Position numbers and translations under genes: made by a program. This document shows positions 8,281-17,087 of a DNA stretch of 64,000 bases, piece by piece (the first letter of the stretch is position 1; every line of letters starts with the position of its first letter). The notes under the pieces were generated by a model. It was not told the origin of the DNA and ran no database searches. It saw only the letters and a list, made by a program, of their open reading frames with translations. This stretch comes from Chitinophagales bacterium (lineage in GTDB: Bacteria; Bacteroidota; Bacteroidia; Chitinophagales; Saprospiraceae): positions 124,001 to 188,000 of the forward strand of contig JAFLBO010000011.1 in NCBI GenBank assembly GCA_017303475.1. The letters run 5' to 3'.

Positions 8281-8892
8281 ATGTTCAGGGTATTCTTCTG
8301 GTTGAGCTGCTTTTTGTTACTCAATTACAGCTATTTACCAACGGCAGATAAAACACGTTTTCACATTCAGGAGGGTAGTCGGCTATACCTGAAAGGTACT
8401 TCCAATGTCAATAGCTTTTCCTGCGATTGTCAGGATCGTTTTGATGGGCAACTGGCGGAATGGGATAGGAAAGGCGGGTATACCAAATTTAAAAACGCAG
8501 AGCTGCGTATCCGTTCGGGCAATTTTGATTGCAAAAACCGAAAAATCGATCAGGACATGCAGAAAGCCTTGAAAGCCGGGCAATTCCCGTATATCAAAAT
8601 TGCATTGGTTGATTCCTGGCAAAACCCCAAATGTATGGATGGTTCCTGCAAAGACTGGTTTGATGTTCAGGCTAATGTGAACATTACCATAACCAATGTC
8701 ACCAAGACATTTTCGGTGCCAGCCAAAGCCAAAATAATCGGACCAGACCGCTTTCTACTAAAAGGTGAAAGCGCACTTCAAATGAGTTCTTTCGGCATCA
8801 CGCCTCCGGAAGCCATGTTTGGGATGATCAAGGTAAACGACTGGATTTCCATTCATTTTGATTTGAATGTATGGGTGGATCCCGGCCAGTAA
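8281..8892 (+). CDS. YceI-family protein, divergent cysteine-containing member
   Basis: 203-residue secreted protein starting MFRVFFWLSCFLLLNYSYLP, a likely signal peptide or anchor. YceI features are YLKGTSNVNSFSCDC near residue 38 and SSFGITPPEAMFGMIKVND near the C-terminus. Unlike the first YceI it has several Cys (CDC, CKN, CMDGSC), which may form disulfides. In Bacteroidota this type often sits near respiratory gene clusters. Here it lies between the repeat block and a small membrane protein, 42 bases upstream of it. Confidence 0.8.
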   Translation: MFRVFFWLSCFLLLNYSYLPTADKTRFHIQEGSRLYLKGTSNVNSFSCDCQDRFDGQLAEWDRKGGYTKFKNAELRIRSGNFDCKNRKIDQDMQKALKAGQFPYIKIALVDSWQNPKCMDGSCKDWFDVQANVNITITNVTKTFSVPAKAKIIGPDRFLLKGESALQMSSFGITPPEAMFGMIKVNDWISIHFDLNVWVDPGQ

Positions 8893-8933
8893 AGCTTGAA
8901 CAATCCCTTGATTTTCAAACCTAAACTTCAACT

Positions 8934-9341
8934 ATGAATAAGTTTATCATCAAAGGCCTGGTAGCCGGAACGGCATTGCTGATTTTCAGCTATGCGGCGC
9001 TTTATCTGGTGGTTATGCTGTTTCCCAATCTGGCGGAGCTGTATTACGATCCGATGTTCAGCCTGGACCAGGACAAGGCCTTGTTCTACTTTCTGCACCC
9101 ATATATCCTGAGTTTTGCGCTGGCATGGTTCTGGCGCAGGTTCAAATCGCTCTTTCACGGCGCATTCTGGTGGAGAGGCATCGAAATGGGATTGGTGTAT
9201 GGCCTGGTTGCCACCCTGCCTTCCATGTGGATCATATTCAGCTCGCTAACCATTTCACCTGCCCTGGTCATTTCCTGGTTTATTTATGGAGTATTTCAGG
9301 CAATGGTTGTAGGAATCATTTTTGCCAAAATTAGTCCGTAA
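8934..9341 (+). CDS. Small four-helix membrane protein, unknown function
   Basis: 135-residue integral membrane protein with about four hydrophobic segments (residues 7-30, 50-67, 80-103, 107-133). The loops contain ELYYDPMFSLDQDKALFYF and FWRRFKSLFHGAFWWRG. I do not recognise a named family. It follows the second yceI-like gene in the same direction, so it may work in the same envelope process. A strong bidirectional terminator lies downstream. Confidence 0.6.
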   Translation: MNKFIIKGLVAGTALLIFSYAALYLVVMLFPNLAELYYDPMFSLDQDKALFYFLHPYILSFALAWFWRRFKSLFHGAFWWRGIEMGLVYGLVATLPSMWIIFSSLTISPALVISWFIYGVFQAMVVGIIFAKISP

Positions 9342-9391
9342 TCAGGCTATTGGACCGTTATTCACGGTTTAACACAGGACTTAAATAATCA

Positions 9392-9427
9392 ACAAGAGCC
9401 ATTCCGGGTTATCGGAATGGCTCTTGT
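9392..9427. terminator. Bidirectional intrinsic terminator
   Basis: ACAAGAGCCATTCC and GGAATGGCTCTTGT form a perfect 14-base stem with loop GGGTTATC. It lies between convergent genes (the small membrane protein and the Rrf2 regulator). Flanking A- and T-rich bases are short but present on both sides. Confidence 0.85.
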
Positions 9428-9458
9428 TCTATTGGCGCTTGTTTTATACTTTACCCGA

Positions 9459-9890
9459 TCACCTGGCCAAATAACTCTCTCCGGCTTCCACTTCAGCGGC
9501 CATCTGACCAATATTTTTCTCTGCCAGTGACTGCAACATCCCGTTGCGACAAAGGGCGAATTCATGATGCAGGGGACACGGATTGGCCGCATTGCAGCGC
9601 TTGATGTTGAGCGCACATTGATCGAACACCAGGCTGCCATCCGTAATCTTCAGGATTTCCACCAGTGGCGTACCCATGGTGCGTTCATTTGTAAAAAAAC
9701 CGCCACTAGGTCCTTTTATGGAATCCAATATACCATGCCGGACCATATCCTGCATGATTTTACCCAGAAAATGATGAGGTATATCCAGCGATTGCGAGAT
9801 TTCCTGTAGTCCTACTTTTTTACCGTTATTTCCATGAATGGCTACATACGCCGTGGCGCGTAATGCGTAGCCGAAGGTTTTTGAAAACAT
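9459..9890 (-). CDS. Rrf2-family transcriptional regulator (Fe-S type) divergent from the nos operon
   Basis: 143-residue winged-helix regulator starting MFSKTFGYALRATAYVAIHG, the classic Rrf2 N-terminus. Three cysteines in CALNIKRCNAANPC (about residues 92-105) match the Fe-S ligand cluster of NsrR/IscR-type members. It is divergently transcribed from the nos operon, so control of nos by NO or O2 is likely but not shown. Its own -7 box TAATTTTG (minus strand, 9902-9895) ends only four bases before the ATG, so the mRNA may be leaderless or nearly so. Confidence 0.88.
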   Translation of the reverse strand: MFSKTFGYALRATAYVAIHGNNGKKVGLQEISQSLDIPHHFLGKIMQDMVRHGILDSIKGPSGGFFTNERTMGTPLVEILKITDGSLVFDQCALNIKRCNAANPCPLHHEFALCRNGMLQSLAEKNIGQMAAEVEAGESYLAR

Positions 9891-9927
9891 AGGGCAAAAT
9901 TAAGGGTGTTTGCTTCAGAATTCGATA

Positions 9928-9993
9928 TGACCACAATCAGTTTGTAGGCTGATGGCAGTCATGCCCCTACGCTTGAACACGCCGATACATTTG
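9928..9993 (+). promoter_or_regulatory. nos operon promoter with two Crp/Fnr-type sites
   Basis: The -7 box TACATTTG (9986-9993) is a perfect TAnnTTTG. The site TGATGGCAGTCA (9950-9961) is centred 30.5 bases before the box, and TGACCACAATCA (9928-9939) 52.5 bases before it, so the sites are 22 bases (two helix turns) apart. Each differs by one base from TGAC-N4-GTCA. The same geometry is found at the YceI/porin promoter. The distal site is also about 31.5 bases from the divergent Rrf2 -7 box, so it could serve both genes. Confidence 0.65.
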
Positions 9994-10046
9994 CAATAAA
10001 AAGAGTTTTAACTCCTTTTATATTTTAACCAACACATTGTCTCGTC

Positions 10047-10514
10047 ATGTTCAACAAAATAACCTTGTTCACTGCGCTGATCATGCTTGCGCTTATGGCT
10101 TGCACCTCCAAAAAAGAGGCCGATGAAGCCGCTAAAAAATCGCCTTCCCCTACTGAAGCCGCTGCCCCCCAACCGGAAGTACATGGCACAGAAGTAAAAA
10201 CCGTGGAACTCAACACCCCGTTGAATAAAGACTGGGTAAGCACCGGAAAAGCCATCTACGAGTCTAAATGCCTGGCTTGCCATAAACTCAGCAACGAAAA
10301 GCTGGTTGGCCCGGGCTGGGCTGGCGTAACCAAAAACCGTAAACCCGAATGGATCATGAACATGATCACCAACGTGGAAATGATGCTTGAAAAAGACGAA
10401 GAAGCCCAAAAACTGCTGGAGCAATGTCTGGTGCGTATGCCCAACCAAAACGTGACACAGGAAGATGCACGCAAAATCCTGGAATTCATGAGATCCAATG
10501 ATGGCGAAAAATAA
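10047..10514 (+). CDS. c-type cytochrome lipoprotein of the nos cluster
   Basis: 155-residue lipoprotein: signal MFNKITLFTALIMLALMAC with lipobox LMAC, then a Lys/Ala/Pro-rich spacer, then one class I cytochrome c domain with CLACH near residue 73 and a Met axial-ligand candidate in LVRMPNQNV. It is the first gene of the nos operon, 75 bases ahead of nosZ. Clade II nos clusters usually encode such a cytochrome, the likely electron donor to NosZ (family knowledge). Confidence 0.9.
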   Translation: MFNKITLFTALIMLALMACTSKKEADEAAKKSPSPTEAAAPQPEVHGTEVKTVELNTPLNKDWVSTGKAIYESKCLACHKLSNEKLVGPGWAGVTKNRKPEWIMNMITNVEMMLEKDEEAQKLLEQCLVRMPNQNVTQEDARKILEFMRSNDGEK

Positions 10515-10589
10515 CTCCGTGAAACCTCAGCCCACACCACTTAACAATAGAGTGTTTCTGAAAAATACTCAAGTCAAATCAACATCTTT

Positions 10590-12590
10590 ATGAAACGCAC
10601 ATACCTCTTTTTGATCATAACTGCCGCCGTGGCAATTCCAGCTTTACTGCTTTCGCCTGGCTGCAAACCCAGTAATCCGGTAAGTGCCGTTGAAGGCGAT
10701 GCCGCCAGCAAAGTGTACGTAGCACCGGGCAAATTCGACGAATTCTATAACATCGTTTCCGGTGGCTTTAACGGACAAGTAAGCGTTTACGGCCTTCCCT
10801 CCGGTCGCCTGTTCCGCATCATTCCGGTATTCTCTGTTAACCCGGAAAGCGGATATGGCTTCAGTGAAGAAACCAAACCCATGCTGAATACTTCTCATGG
10901 TTACGTACCCTGGGATGATTCCCACCACATCGGACTTTCCACTACCAATGGAGAACACGATGGCCGTTGGGCATTTGTAAATGGTAACAATACACCTCGT
11001 ATTGCACGGATAGGTTTGGGGACCTTCCGTACGGAAGAAATCATTGAAATTCCAAACAGTTCCGGCAACCACTCCTCTCCTTTTCTGACCGAAAATTCAG
11101 AATATGCTGTTGCTGGCACCCGCTTCTCTTATCCTTTGGATAATCAGGAATCCAATCCGGATGTGGCCATCAACACTTACAAGCAGAACTTTAAAGGCAC
11201 CGTTTCCTTTATTGGAATAAATCCTGAAACCGGACGGATGAACCTCAGCTTCCAAATCCTGCTTCCAGGTGTAAACTTCGATCTGGCACGTTGTGGCCGC
11301 GGTCCTTCACACGACTGGTTCTTTTTCTCTTGTTACAACACCGAACAAGCCAACACACTGCTGGAAGTAAATGCTTCCCAGAAAGACAAAGACTTCGTTA
11401 TGGCAGTTAACTGGAAAAAATGTGAGGAATACGCCAAAGCCGGCAAGGGAAAAGTATCCAAAGTGCGCTATGCTCACAATGTATACGATGAAAAAACGCA
11501 CTCTGCTACCTCAACCATTGAAACAGAAACCATCGTACTGGATCCAAAAGAACTCAAGGATATTGTGTATTTCATGCCTTGTCCTAAATCTCCTCACGGC
11601 TGCGATGTAGACCCAACCGGTGAATACATCTGTGGTTCAGGCAAACTGGCGGCTGTTATTCCGGTATTCTCTTTCAGCAAAATTCAAAAAGCCATTGCCG
11701 ATAAAAGCTTTGAAGCTGAATTTGACGGCATTCCGGTGTTGAAATACGATGCAGTGCTTCATGGTGAAGTTAAAAAACCGGGCCTTGGTCCATTGCACAC
11801 CGAATTTGATGGGAAAGGGTTTGCCTATACCTCCTTCTTTGTTTCTTCTGAAATCGTAAAATGGAACATTGAGAAACTCGAAGTGGTAGACCGTGTACCA
11901 ACCTATTATTCTATCGGTCACCTCTGCATTCCTGGTGGTCCAACCCGCAAGCCACATGGCAAATATGTGATTGCCTACAACAAAATCACCAAAGACCGTT
12001 ACCTGCCTACAGGTCCTGAATTGACACAATCTGCTCAATTATATGATATCAGTGGCGACAAAATGAAGCTCCTGCTGGACTTTCCTACCACCGGCGAGCC
12101 TCACTACGCCGAAGCTATCCCGGCCAGCCTGATACAACCCAAATCCGTCAAATTCTTCAAAATTGAAGAAAACAACCACCCATATGTGGCTAAAGGCGAA
12201 AAGGAAGCCAAGGTTTTCAGGGAAGGTAATAAAGTACATGTGCTCATGACTTCCATCCGTTCCCACTTCACCCCCGATAATATTGAAGGCGTAAAGTTGG
12301 GCGATGAAGTGTACTTCCATGTTACCAATCTGGAGCAGGACTGGGATGTACCGCATGGATTCGCCGTTAAAGGCGCCAACAATGCCGAAATTCTGATCAT
12401 GCCCGGCGAAACATGTACCCTCAAATGGGTTCCGGATCGCGTTGGGGTGTACCCCATTTATTGTACCGACTTCTGTTCTGCTCTGCACCAGGAAATGCAA
12501 GGGTATGTAAGGGTTTCCCCGCGTGGATCAAACGTGCCTTTGAGTTTCAGTACTGGTAATAAAGCTGAACCAACCGGTACGTCTAAATAG
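10590..12590 (+). CDS. nosZ: Nitrous-oxide reductase, Sec-dependent clade II type
   Basis: 666-residue periplasmic copper enzyme reducing N2O to N2. The N-terminus MKRTYLFLIITAAVAIPALL lacks a twin-arginine motif, which marks clade II. A Cys at the SPGC site suggests lipid anchoring. Propeller-domain His residues for CuZ are visible in DDSHHIGLS, GPSHDWFFFSCYN, SPHGCDVDPTG, LGPLHTEFDG, RKPHGKYV and GEPHYAEAIP. The C-terminal cupredoxin carries the CuA set in DVPHGFAVKG and YCTDFCSALHQEMQGY (about residues 570-640). Length and motifs indicate an intact, functional enzyme. Confidence 0.98.
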   Translation: MKRTYLFLIITAAVAIPALLLSPGCKPSNPVSAVEGDAASKVYVAPGKFDEFYNIVSGGFNGQVSVYGLPSGRLFRIIPVFSVNPESGYGFSEETKPMLNTSHGYVPWDDSHHIGLSTTNGEHDGRWAFVNGNNTPRIARIGLGTFRTEEIIEIPNSSGNHSSPFLTENSEYAVAGTRFSYPLDNQESNPDVAINTYKQNFKGTVSFIGINPETGRMNLSFQILLPGVNFDLARCGRGPSHDWFFFSCYNTEQANTLLEVNASQKDKDFVMAVNWKKCEEYAKAGKGKVSKVRYAHNVYDEKTHSATSTIETETIVLDPKELKDIVYFMPCPKSPHGCDVDPTGEYICGSGKLAAVIPVFSFSKIQKAIADKSFEAEFDGIPVLKYDAVLHGEVKKPGLGPLHTEFDGKGFAYTSFFVSSEIVKWNIEKLEVVDRVPTYYSIGHLCIPGGPTRKPHGKYVIAYNKITKDRYLPTGPELTQSAQLYDISGDKMKLLLDFPTTGEPHYAEAIPASLIQPKSVKFFKIEENNHPYVAKGEKEAKVFREGNKVHVLMTSIRSHFTPDNIEGVKLGDEVYFHVTNLEQDWDVPHGFAVKGANNAEILIMPGETCTLKWVPDRVGVYPIYCTDFCSALHQEMQGYVRVSPRGSNVPLSFSTGNKAEPTGTSK

Positions 12591-12605
12591 GTGGTATTAA
12601 ACCAA

Positions 12606-12682
12606 TTGATTAGTAGTCGGGAATCTTACTGTCGGGGTGGCTGGCAGTCACCCCAACAGTAAGATTCCCGACTACTAATCAA
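12606..12682. repeat. Inverted repeat, 34-base arms (GGGTGACTG core family), between nosZ and nosL
   Basis: The left arm begins TTGATTAGTAGTCGGGAATC and the right arm ends GATTCCCGACTACTAATCAA, with one mismatch in 34 pairs. The apical part is GGGGTGGCTGGCAGTCACCCC. The same apical core occurs in two elements at 47213-47285 and 47607-47682 with different outer arms. It lies inside the nos operon, so it may set a transcript end or processing point after nosZ (inference). Confidence 0.92.
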
Positions 12683-12713
12683 TCGGATATTCCTCTTCAA
12701 ATCACTCCCACAC

Positions 12714-13733
12714 ATGAAATTAAGCAACATAACCAGGATAACTCTTGGGGTGGCCAGTCTGTCGCTGATAGCAACTTTTTTTGTTCCACTTTGGCAGATT
12801 ATGCTCTGGGCGCCTCAATACCCGGAGGGGCTGGAAATGAAAATCTGGCACAACAGTTTGAGCGGCAGTATTGATATCATCAATGGACTCAACCATTATA
12901 TCGGGATGAAGCACATCAGCGTAGATATGTTCCCGGAGTTTGGATACATAGGTTTTCTGATCGGTTTTTTAATGGTGATTGGCCTTATTGCCGCGGCCTT
13001 GGGTAGTGGCCGCGTGCTTTTCTTCTTCACCCTGTTGTCGTATGGATATGGATTTGCCGCCTTATACGATTTCTGGGCCTGGGGATATGATTATGGGCAC
13101 AATCTGGATCCAAATGCAGCCATTAAAGTGCCCGACATGTCGTACCAGCCACCTTTGATCGGGTATAAAAACCTGCTCAACTTCACCTCGTATTCCGGAC
13201 CAGACACGGGTGCATGGATTATCATTATTGTTTGTTTGCTGGCAACAGTGCTTTGGTGGTGGGAGTTCTTCAAAAACCGGAAAAAAGTAACATCAGGCGT
13301 TACAATGGCTAGTTTGTTAGCCCTGTTTGCAAGCATACAATTCACTGCATGTGCACCCCAACCGGAGCCTATCCGATATGGTGAAGACAATTGTTACTTC
13401 TGTAAAATGACCCTTACTGACAAGCGTTATGGCGCAGAATTGGTGACTCAAAAAGGAAAGGTGTACAAGTTTGATGACCTGAATTGCCTGGGTAATTTCA
13501 TTAAACTGGGTGAAGTAATGCCAGAAAACACCGCCTTTATTCTGGCGGTTGACTTTAAAACCGGACAGTTGACAGACGTACAACAAGCATACTTTCTGAA
13601 CAACGAAGCCTTGAAAAGTCCCATGCGTGCTGACATAGCCTGTTTTACTGAACAGGAACACCGAAACGGCCTAAAAACCGAACTGGGCGGAGGTCAGGAA
13701 ATGAATTGGCAGGAAGTAAAGCAAGGGTTTTGA
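12714..13733 (+). CDS. nosL: Membrane domain fused to NosL copper chaperone
   Basis: 339 residues. Residues 1-190 form an integral membrane domain (helices near 11-30, 76-97, 100-118, 167-186). Residues about 198-215 read MASLLALFASIQFTAC, a lipoprotein-type signal now internal. NosL follows, with the Cu(I)-binding motif CYFCKM at 227-232 and FDDLNCLGNFI after it. NosL delivers copper to NosZ. In many genomes the two halves are separate neighbours, so this looks like a fusion. An in-frame ATG at 13305 could allow separate production of the NosL part. Confidence 0.88.
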   Translation: MKLSNITRITLGVASLSLIATFFVPLWQIMLWAPQYPEGLEMKIWHNSLSGSIDIINGLNHYIGMKHISVDMFPEFGYIGFLIGFLMVIGLIAAALGSGRVLFFFTLLSYGYGFAALYDFWAWGYDYGHNLDPNAAIKVPDMSYQPPLIGYKNLLNFTSYSGPDTGAWIIIIVCLLATVLWWWEFFKNRKKVTSGVTMASLLALFASIQFTACAPQPEPIRYGEDNCYFCKMTLTDKRYGAELVTQKGKVYKFDDLNCLGNFIKLGEVMPENTAFILAVDFKTGQLTDVQQAYFLNNEALKSPMRADIACFTEQEHRNGLKTELGGGQEMNWQEVKQGF

Positions 13734-13821
13734 AATCAGTTTTCTTGCTGAGCAATATCATCAAAATCTGAGTCATAAAGCATGGTTTTAGAGTGTTTTA
13801 TCCGCAATAAAACTTTGCAAC

Positions 13822-14298
13822 ATGTTGAAAAAAGTCATTGGCGGTTTGGGCCTGATATTCATCCTGATCCAATTCATTCGCCCCGATCAAACAAATCCTG
13901 CAACAGATGTGCAGTTGGATTTTAGTGCGGTAAACAATCCACCAGAGGAAATCAAAGGGCTTTTGAAAGCAGCCTGTTACGATTGTCATTCCAATGAAAC
14001 AATTTACCCTTGGTATAGCCAGATTGCCCCGGTTTCATGGTGGCTCTCTGCGCACGTGCGCGAAGGACGTGAACACCTGAACTTTTCCACTTTTGGTCAA
14101 CTCCCTGCGAACGACCGGGCGAAGGCATTCGAAGAAGTGGCTGAAGTAACTCAGGAAGGCGAAATGCCTATGGCAAGCTATACCTGGACCCATCCGGAAG
14201 CCCGGTTGAGCCCCGAACAAAAAAATAGTCTGGTTGCCTGGTTCAGTCAATCCGGTGGAGCAAAAACGAAAAACTCCGAAGAACAAGAAGACGATTAA
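13822..14298 (+). CDS. Haem-binding domain protein of the nos cluster
   Basis: 158-residue membrane-anchored protein: one N-terminal helix (MLKKVIGGLGLIFILIQFI) and a c-type haem motif CYDCH near residue 53 followed by SNETIYPWYSQIAPVSWWL, the signature of the haem_bd (PF14376-type) family. The rest is acidic and soluble and ends EEQEDD. Within the nos operon it probably acts in periplasmic electron transfer or haem handling. This is position-based inference. Confidence 0.85.
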   Translation: MLKKVIGGLGLIFILIQFIRPDQTNPATDVQLDFSAVNNPPEEIKGLLKAACYDCHSNETIYPWYSQIAPVSWWLSAHVREGREHLNFSTFGQLPANDRAKAFEEVAEVTQEGEMPMASYTWTHPEARLSPEQKNSLVAWFSQSGGAKTKNSEEQEDD

Positions 14299-14352
14299 CT
14301 CATTGCCTGAGGGTCGCGAAATGGCTCCAGGGATAATACTCAGGAGTCCATA

Positions 14353-15588
14353 ATGCGATATTTCTTACTTTTTACCCATTTGTTGTTCCCCCATTGGCTC
14401 GCAGCTACCAATGGGTGGCATATTGGTCCGGGTCAGACTACATCCAATATTCACCAGGCGCTTGAACAGGCTCAACCTGGCGATACTGTATGGATACACG
14501 AGGGTTTTTATACCGAAGGTAATATCGCCATCAACAAACCCATTGCCCTGATTGGCATTGGATTCCCAGTACTGGATGGACAGCACAACTGTGAGATTAT
14601 TACAATAAACGCCTCAGATGTACTCATCCAGGGCTTGGAAATTCGCAACAGTGGCCAATTGAGCACCATCGATTTGGCTGGCATCAAGGTGCTTTCTTCA
14701 GACAGGGTAAGGATCATAAATAATCGGGTGCTGGATTGCACCTTCGGCATTTATTTATCCAACACAAACGATTGTCTGATTTCCCGCAACGAGGTTCAGG
14801 GGGTTATCAAGGAGGAGCAAAACAGCGGCAACGGCATTCATTTGTGGAAATGTGCCCGGGCCGTGGTGGAGGAAAACCACCTGACCGGCCAGCGCGATGG
14901 TATTTACTTTGAATTTGTGACTGATTCCGAAATAAAGTATAACCACAGCGAGCAAAACCTTCGTTATGGGCTACACTTCATGTTTTCTCACAACGACCAT
15001 TATCACCACAACCGCTTTCACCACAATGGCGCCGGAGTAGCTGTCATGTATTCCCGGCAGGTGAAAATGACAGAAAACGAATTTGGCTTTAACTGGGGAA
15101 GCAGCGCCTATGGATTACTGCTGAAAGATATTTCCGACAGCCATATCTGGAAAAACCGATTTGAAAGAAACTCGGCCGGGGTTTACATGGAAGGCGCCAG
15201 CAGAATAACACTGGAACAAAACATTTTCCTGGAAAATGGTTGGGCATTGCGCGTACAAGCCAGCTGCGATGCCAATACTGTGCGACAGAATAATTTCATG
15301 GGAAACTCCTTTGATGTTTCCACCAATGGCTCCCTGGTACTCAACACTTTCGATAGCAATTACTGGGATCGTTACGAAGGCTACGATCTGAACCACGACG
15401 GGATCGGGGATGTACCCTTTCGTCCGGTCAGTTTGTATGCAGTGGTAGTGGAACGTATGCCCTATGGCTTGATGTTGATGCGCAGTTTTATGGTTTATCT
15501 GCTGGATAAAGCGGAAAAAATAATTCCCTCGCTGACACCTGAAATGCTAAAGGACGATGCGCCTGTTATGCAACCAATCCTTTGGTAA
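14353..15588 (+). CDS. nosD: NosD, periplasmic copper-processing protein
   Basis: 411-residue secreted right-handed beta-helix protein with signal MRYFLLFTHLLFPHWLAA. Repeated rungs of the type NDCLISRNEVQG, RDGIYFEFVTDSEIKYNHSE and NDHYHHNRFHHNGAGVAVMYS are typical of NosD/CASH repeats. The C-terminal segment LNTFDSNYWDRYEGYDLNHDGIGD is a NosD hallmark. It works with NosF and NosY, encoded downstream, in supplying sulfur/copper for CuZ assembly. A fasciclin gene separates it from nosF. Confidence 0.95.
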   Translation: MRYFLLFTHLLFPHWLAATNGWHIGPGQTTSNIHQALEQAQPGDTVWIHEGFYTEGNIAINKPIALIGIGFPVLDGQHNCEIITINASDVLIQGLEIRNSGQLSTIDLAGIKVLSSDRVRIINNRVLDCTFGIYLSNTNDCLISRNEVQGVIKEEQNSGNGIHLWKCARAVVEENHLTGQRDGIYFEFVTDSEIKYNHSEQNLRYGLHFMFSHNDHYHHNRFHHNGAGVAVMYSRQVKMTENEFGFNWGSSAYGLLLKDISDSHIWKNRFERNSAGVYMEGASRITLEQNIFLENGWALRVQASCDANTVRQNNFMGNSFDVSTNGSLVLNTFDSNYWDRYEGYDLNHDGIGDVPFRPVSLYAVVVERMPYGLMLMRSFMVYLLDKAEKIIPSLTPEMLKDDAPVMQPILW

Positions 15589-15650
15589 TCTGCTGCCCTA
15601 AAGACAGGATCGGGCAGCTTTGCTCTGTTCATCATTAACTCAACAACAGT

Positions 15651-16208
15651 ATGAAACTCAACTTTTTATTTCCCTTAGCTTGTAGCCTGATTTGCCTTTT
15701 CGGGTTCAGTCAATGTACCGGAAATACGCCGGCTGCTACAACATCTGCTGAAACAGCCGCTGCAGATGGCGGTCAATCCTCTGTTCAGGACAATGATTCT
15801 CAAAAGGACCTTGTAAAGGTGGCTGTTGGCAGTAAAGACCATACTACACTGGTAACAGCCGTTAAAGCTGCCGAACTGGTGGATGTATTGTCTAATGCAG
15901 GCCCATTCACCGTTTTTGCCCCAACAAATGCAGCTTTTGACCAACTTCCAGCCGGCACTGTGGAAGGCTTGCTCAAACCTGATAAAAAAGATGCACTGGC
16001 TGATATTCTCCAGTACCATGTGGCTGTAGCGGTGTACAAACCAGAAATGTTTACAGACGGCCAAATCATCTCCATGGCCAATGGAGGAAGCGTAACCATG
16101 GGGGTTAAAGATGGTAAAATTACTGTCAATGGAGCCAATGTGGTAGCCACCGTTCAAGCCAGCAACGGCATTATTCACGTCATAGACAACGTATTATTGC
16201 CTAAATAA
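15651..16208 (+). CDS. Fasciclin-domain lipoprotein within the nos operon
   Basis: 185 residues: lipoprotein signal ending FGFSQC, a low-complexity Ala/Thr/Ser linker to about residue 50, and one complete FAS1 domain with H1 motif GPFTVFAPTNAAFDQLP and H2 motif NGIIHVIDNVLLPK. FAS1 domains mediate adhesion or bind ligands. Its placement between nosD and nosF in the same direction suggests a role in periplasmic copper-site maturation or a structural role, which is unproven. An imperfect inverted repeat follows. Confidence 0.88.
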   Translation: MKLNFLFPLACSLICLFGFSQCTGNTPAATTSAETAAADGGQSSVQDNDSQKDLVKVAVGSKDHTTLVTAVKAAELVDVLSNAGPFTVFAPTNAAFDQLPAGTVEGLLKPDKKDALADILQYHVAVAVYKPEMFTDGQIISMANGGSVTMGVKDGKITVNGANVVATVQASNGIIHVIDNVLLPK

Positions 16209-16214
16209 GAAGTA

Positions 16215-16301
16215 GGATATTAGACTGCCGGACATTGGACTTGATCTCAAGGAAATGAATCAGACAGACTACTTCTGATCAAGTCCAACAGTCCAATATC
16301 C
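16215..16301. repeat. Imperfect inverted repeat (GGACGTTGG family) between the fasciclin gene and nosF
   Basis: The left arm GGATATTAGACTGCCGGACA continues to TTGGACTTGATC (16215-16246). The right arm is GATCAAGTCCAACAGTCCAA then TATCC (16277-16301), and TCCAAC-type units continue to about 16317. The same TTGGACTGTTGGAC sequence type brackets 17863-18137. Confidence 0.7.
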
Positions 16302-16345
16302 AACAGTTCAACGTCCACGAAGTCTAATAACTAACGTTTACCATC

Positions 16346-17059
16346 ATGTTACAATCTAGCAGCCTTTCCAAATCATTTGGCAAGCTTAAAGCCCTGGACC
16401 AGGTGAGTGTTACAATGCAGGCCGGGCAGGCCGTTTCTCTGATTGGACCTAATGGATCAGGAAAAACCACCTTTATCAAGTGCTTGCTGGGCTTGGTGAT
16501 TCCAGATGCCGGAGTTCTTACTCTTCATAACAAGGCAATACTTGGCACCTGGAATTACCGTCGCCATATCGGATATATGCCTCAAATTGGGCGATACCCG
16601 GACCATATGCGGGTTGGACAGGTTTTCGATATGATTCGGGAAATTCGTGGTGCGGGTCAACATGACTTCGACGATGATCTGATCAAAGCATATGAGGTAG
16701 ACAAGTTTGCCCACAAAGCCATGCGTACTCTTTCCGGTGGTACACGGCAAAAGGTGAGTGCCTGTCTCGCATTTTTATTTGATCCGGAAGTGCTGATACT
16801 TGATGAACCCACTGCGGGTCTGGATCCACTGGCGTCAGAGATCCTGAAAGAAAAAGTACTGGCGGAAAAGGGGAAAGGAAAATTAATCCTGGTAACATCC
16901 CACATCCTCAGCGATCTGGAAGAGCTCACTACCGATGTGCTTTATATAATGGATGGGAAGGTGCAGTTTTACCAGCCCATTGCACAATTAAAATCCCGTA
17001 CAGGCGAAGAAAAACTGAATCGGGCGCTGGCCAGTATCATGCGTCAGGAGGCGCATTAA
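16346..17059 (+). CDS. nosF: NosF, ABC transporter ATPase
   Basis: 237-residue ABC ATPase with Walker A GPNGSGKTT (about residues 34-42), signature LSGGTRQK, and Walker B VLILDEPTAGLDPLAS. It energises the NosFY exporter, which with NosD delivers a sulfur species for the CuZ centre of NosZ. nosY follows after 28 bases, so the two are translated from one message. No oddities are seen. Confidence 0.96.
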   Translation: MLQSSSLSKSFGKLKALDQVSVTMQAGQAVSLIGPNGSGKTTFIKCLLGLVIPDAGVLTLHNKAILGTWNYRRHIGYMPQIGRYPDHMRVGQVFDMIREIRGAGQHDFDDDLIKAYEVDKFAHKAMRTLSGGTRQKVSACLAFLFDPEVLILDEPTAGLDPLASEILKEKVLAEKGKGKLILVTSHILSDLEELTTDVLYIMDGKVQFYQPIAQLKSRTGEEKLNRALASIMRQEAH

Positions 17060-17087
17060 AACCAGCTAACTTTTATTCCTTACACCC

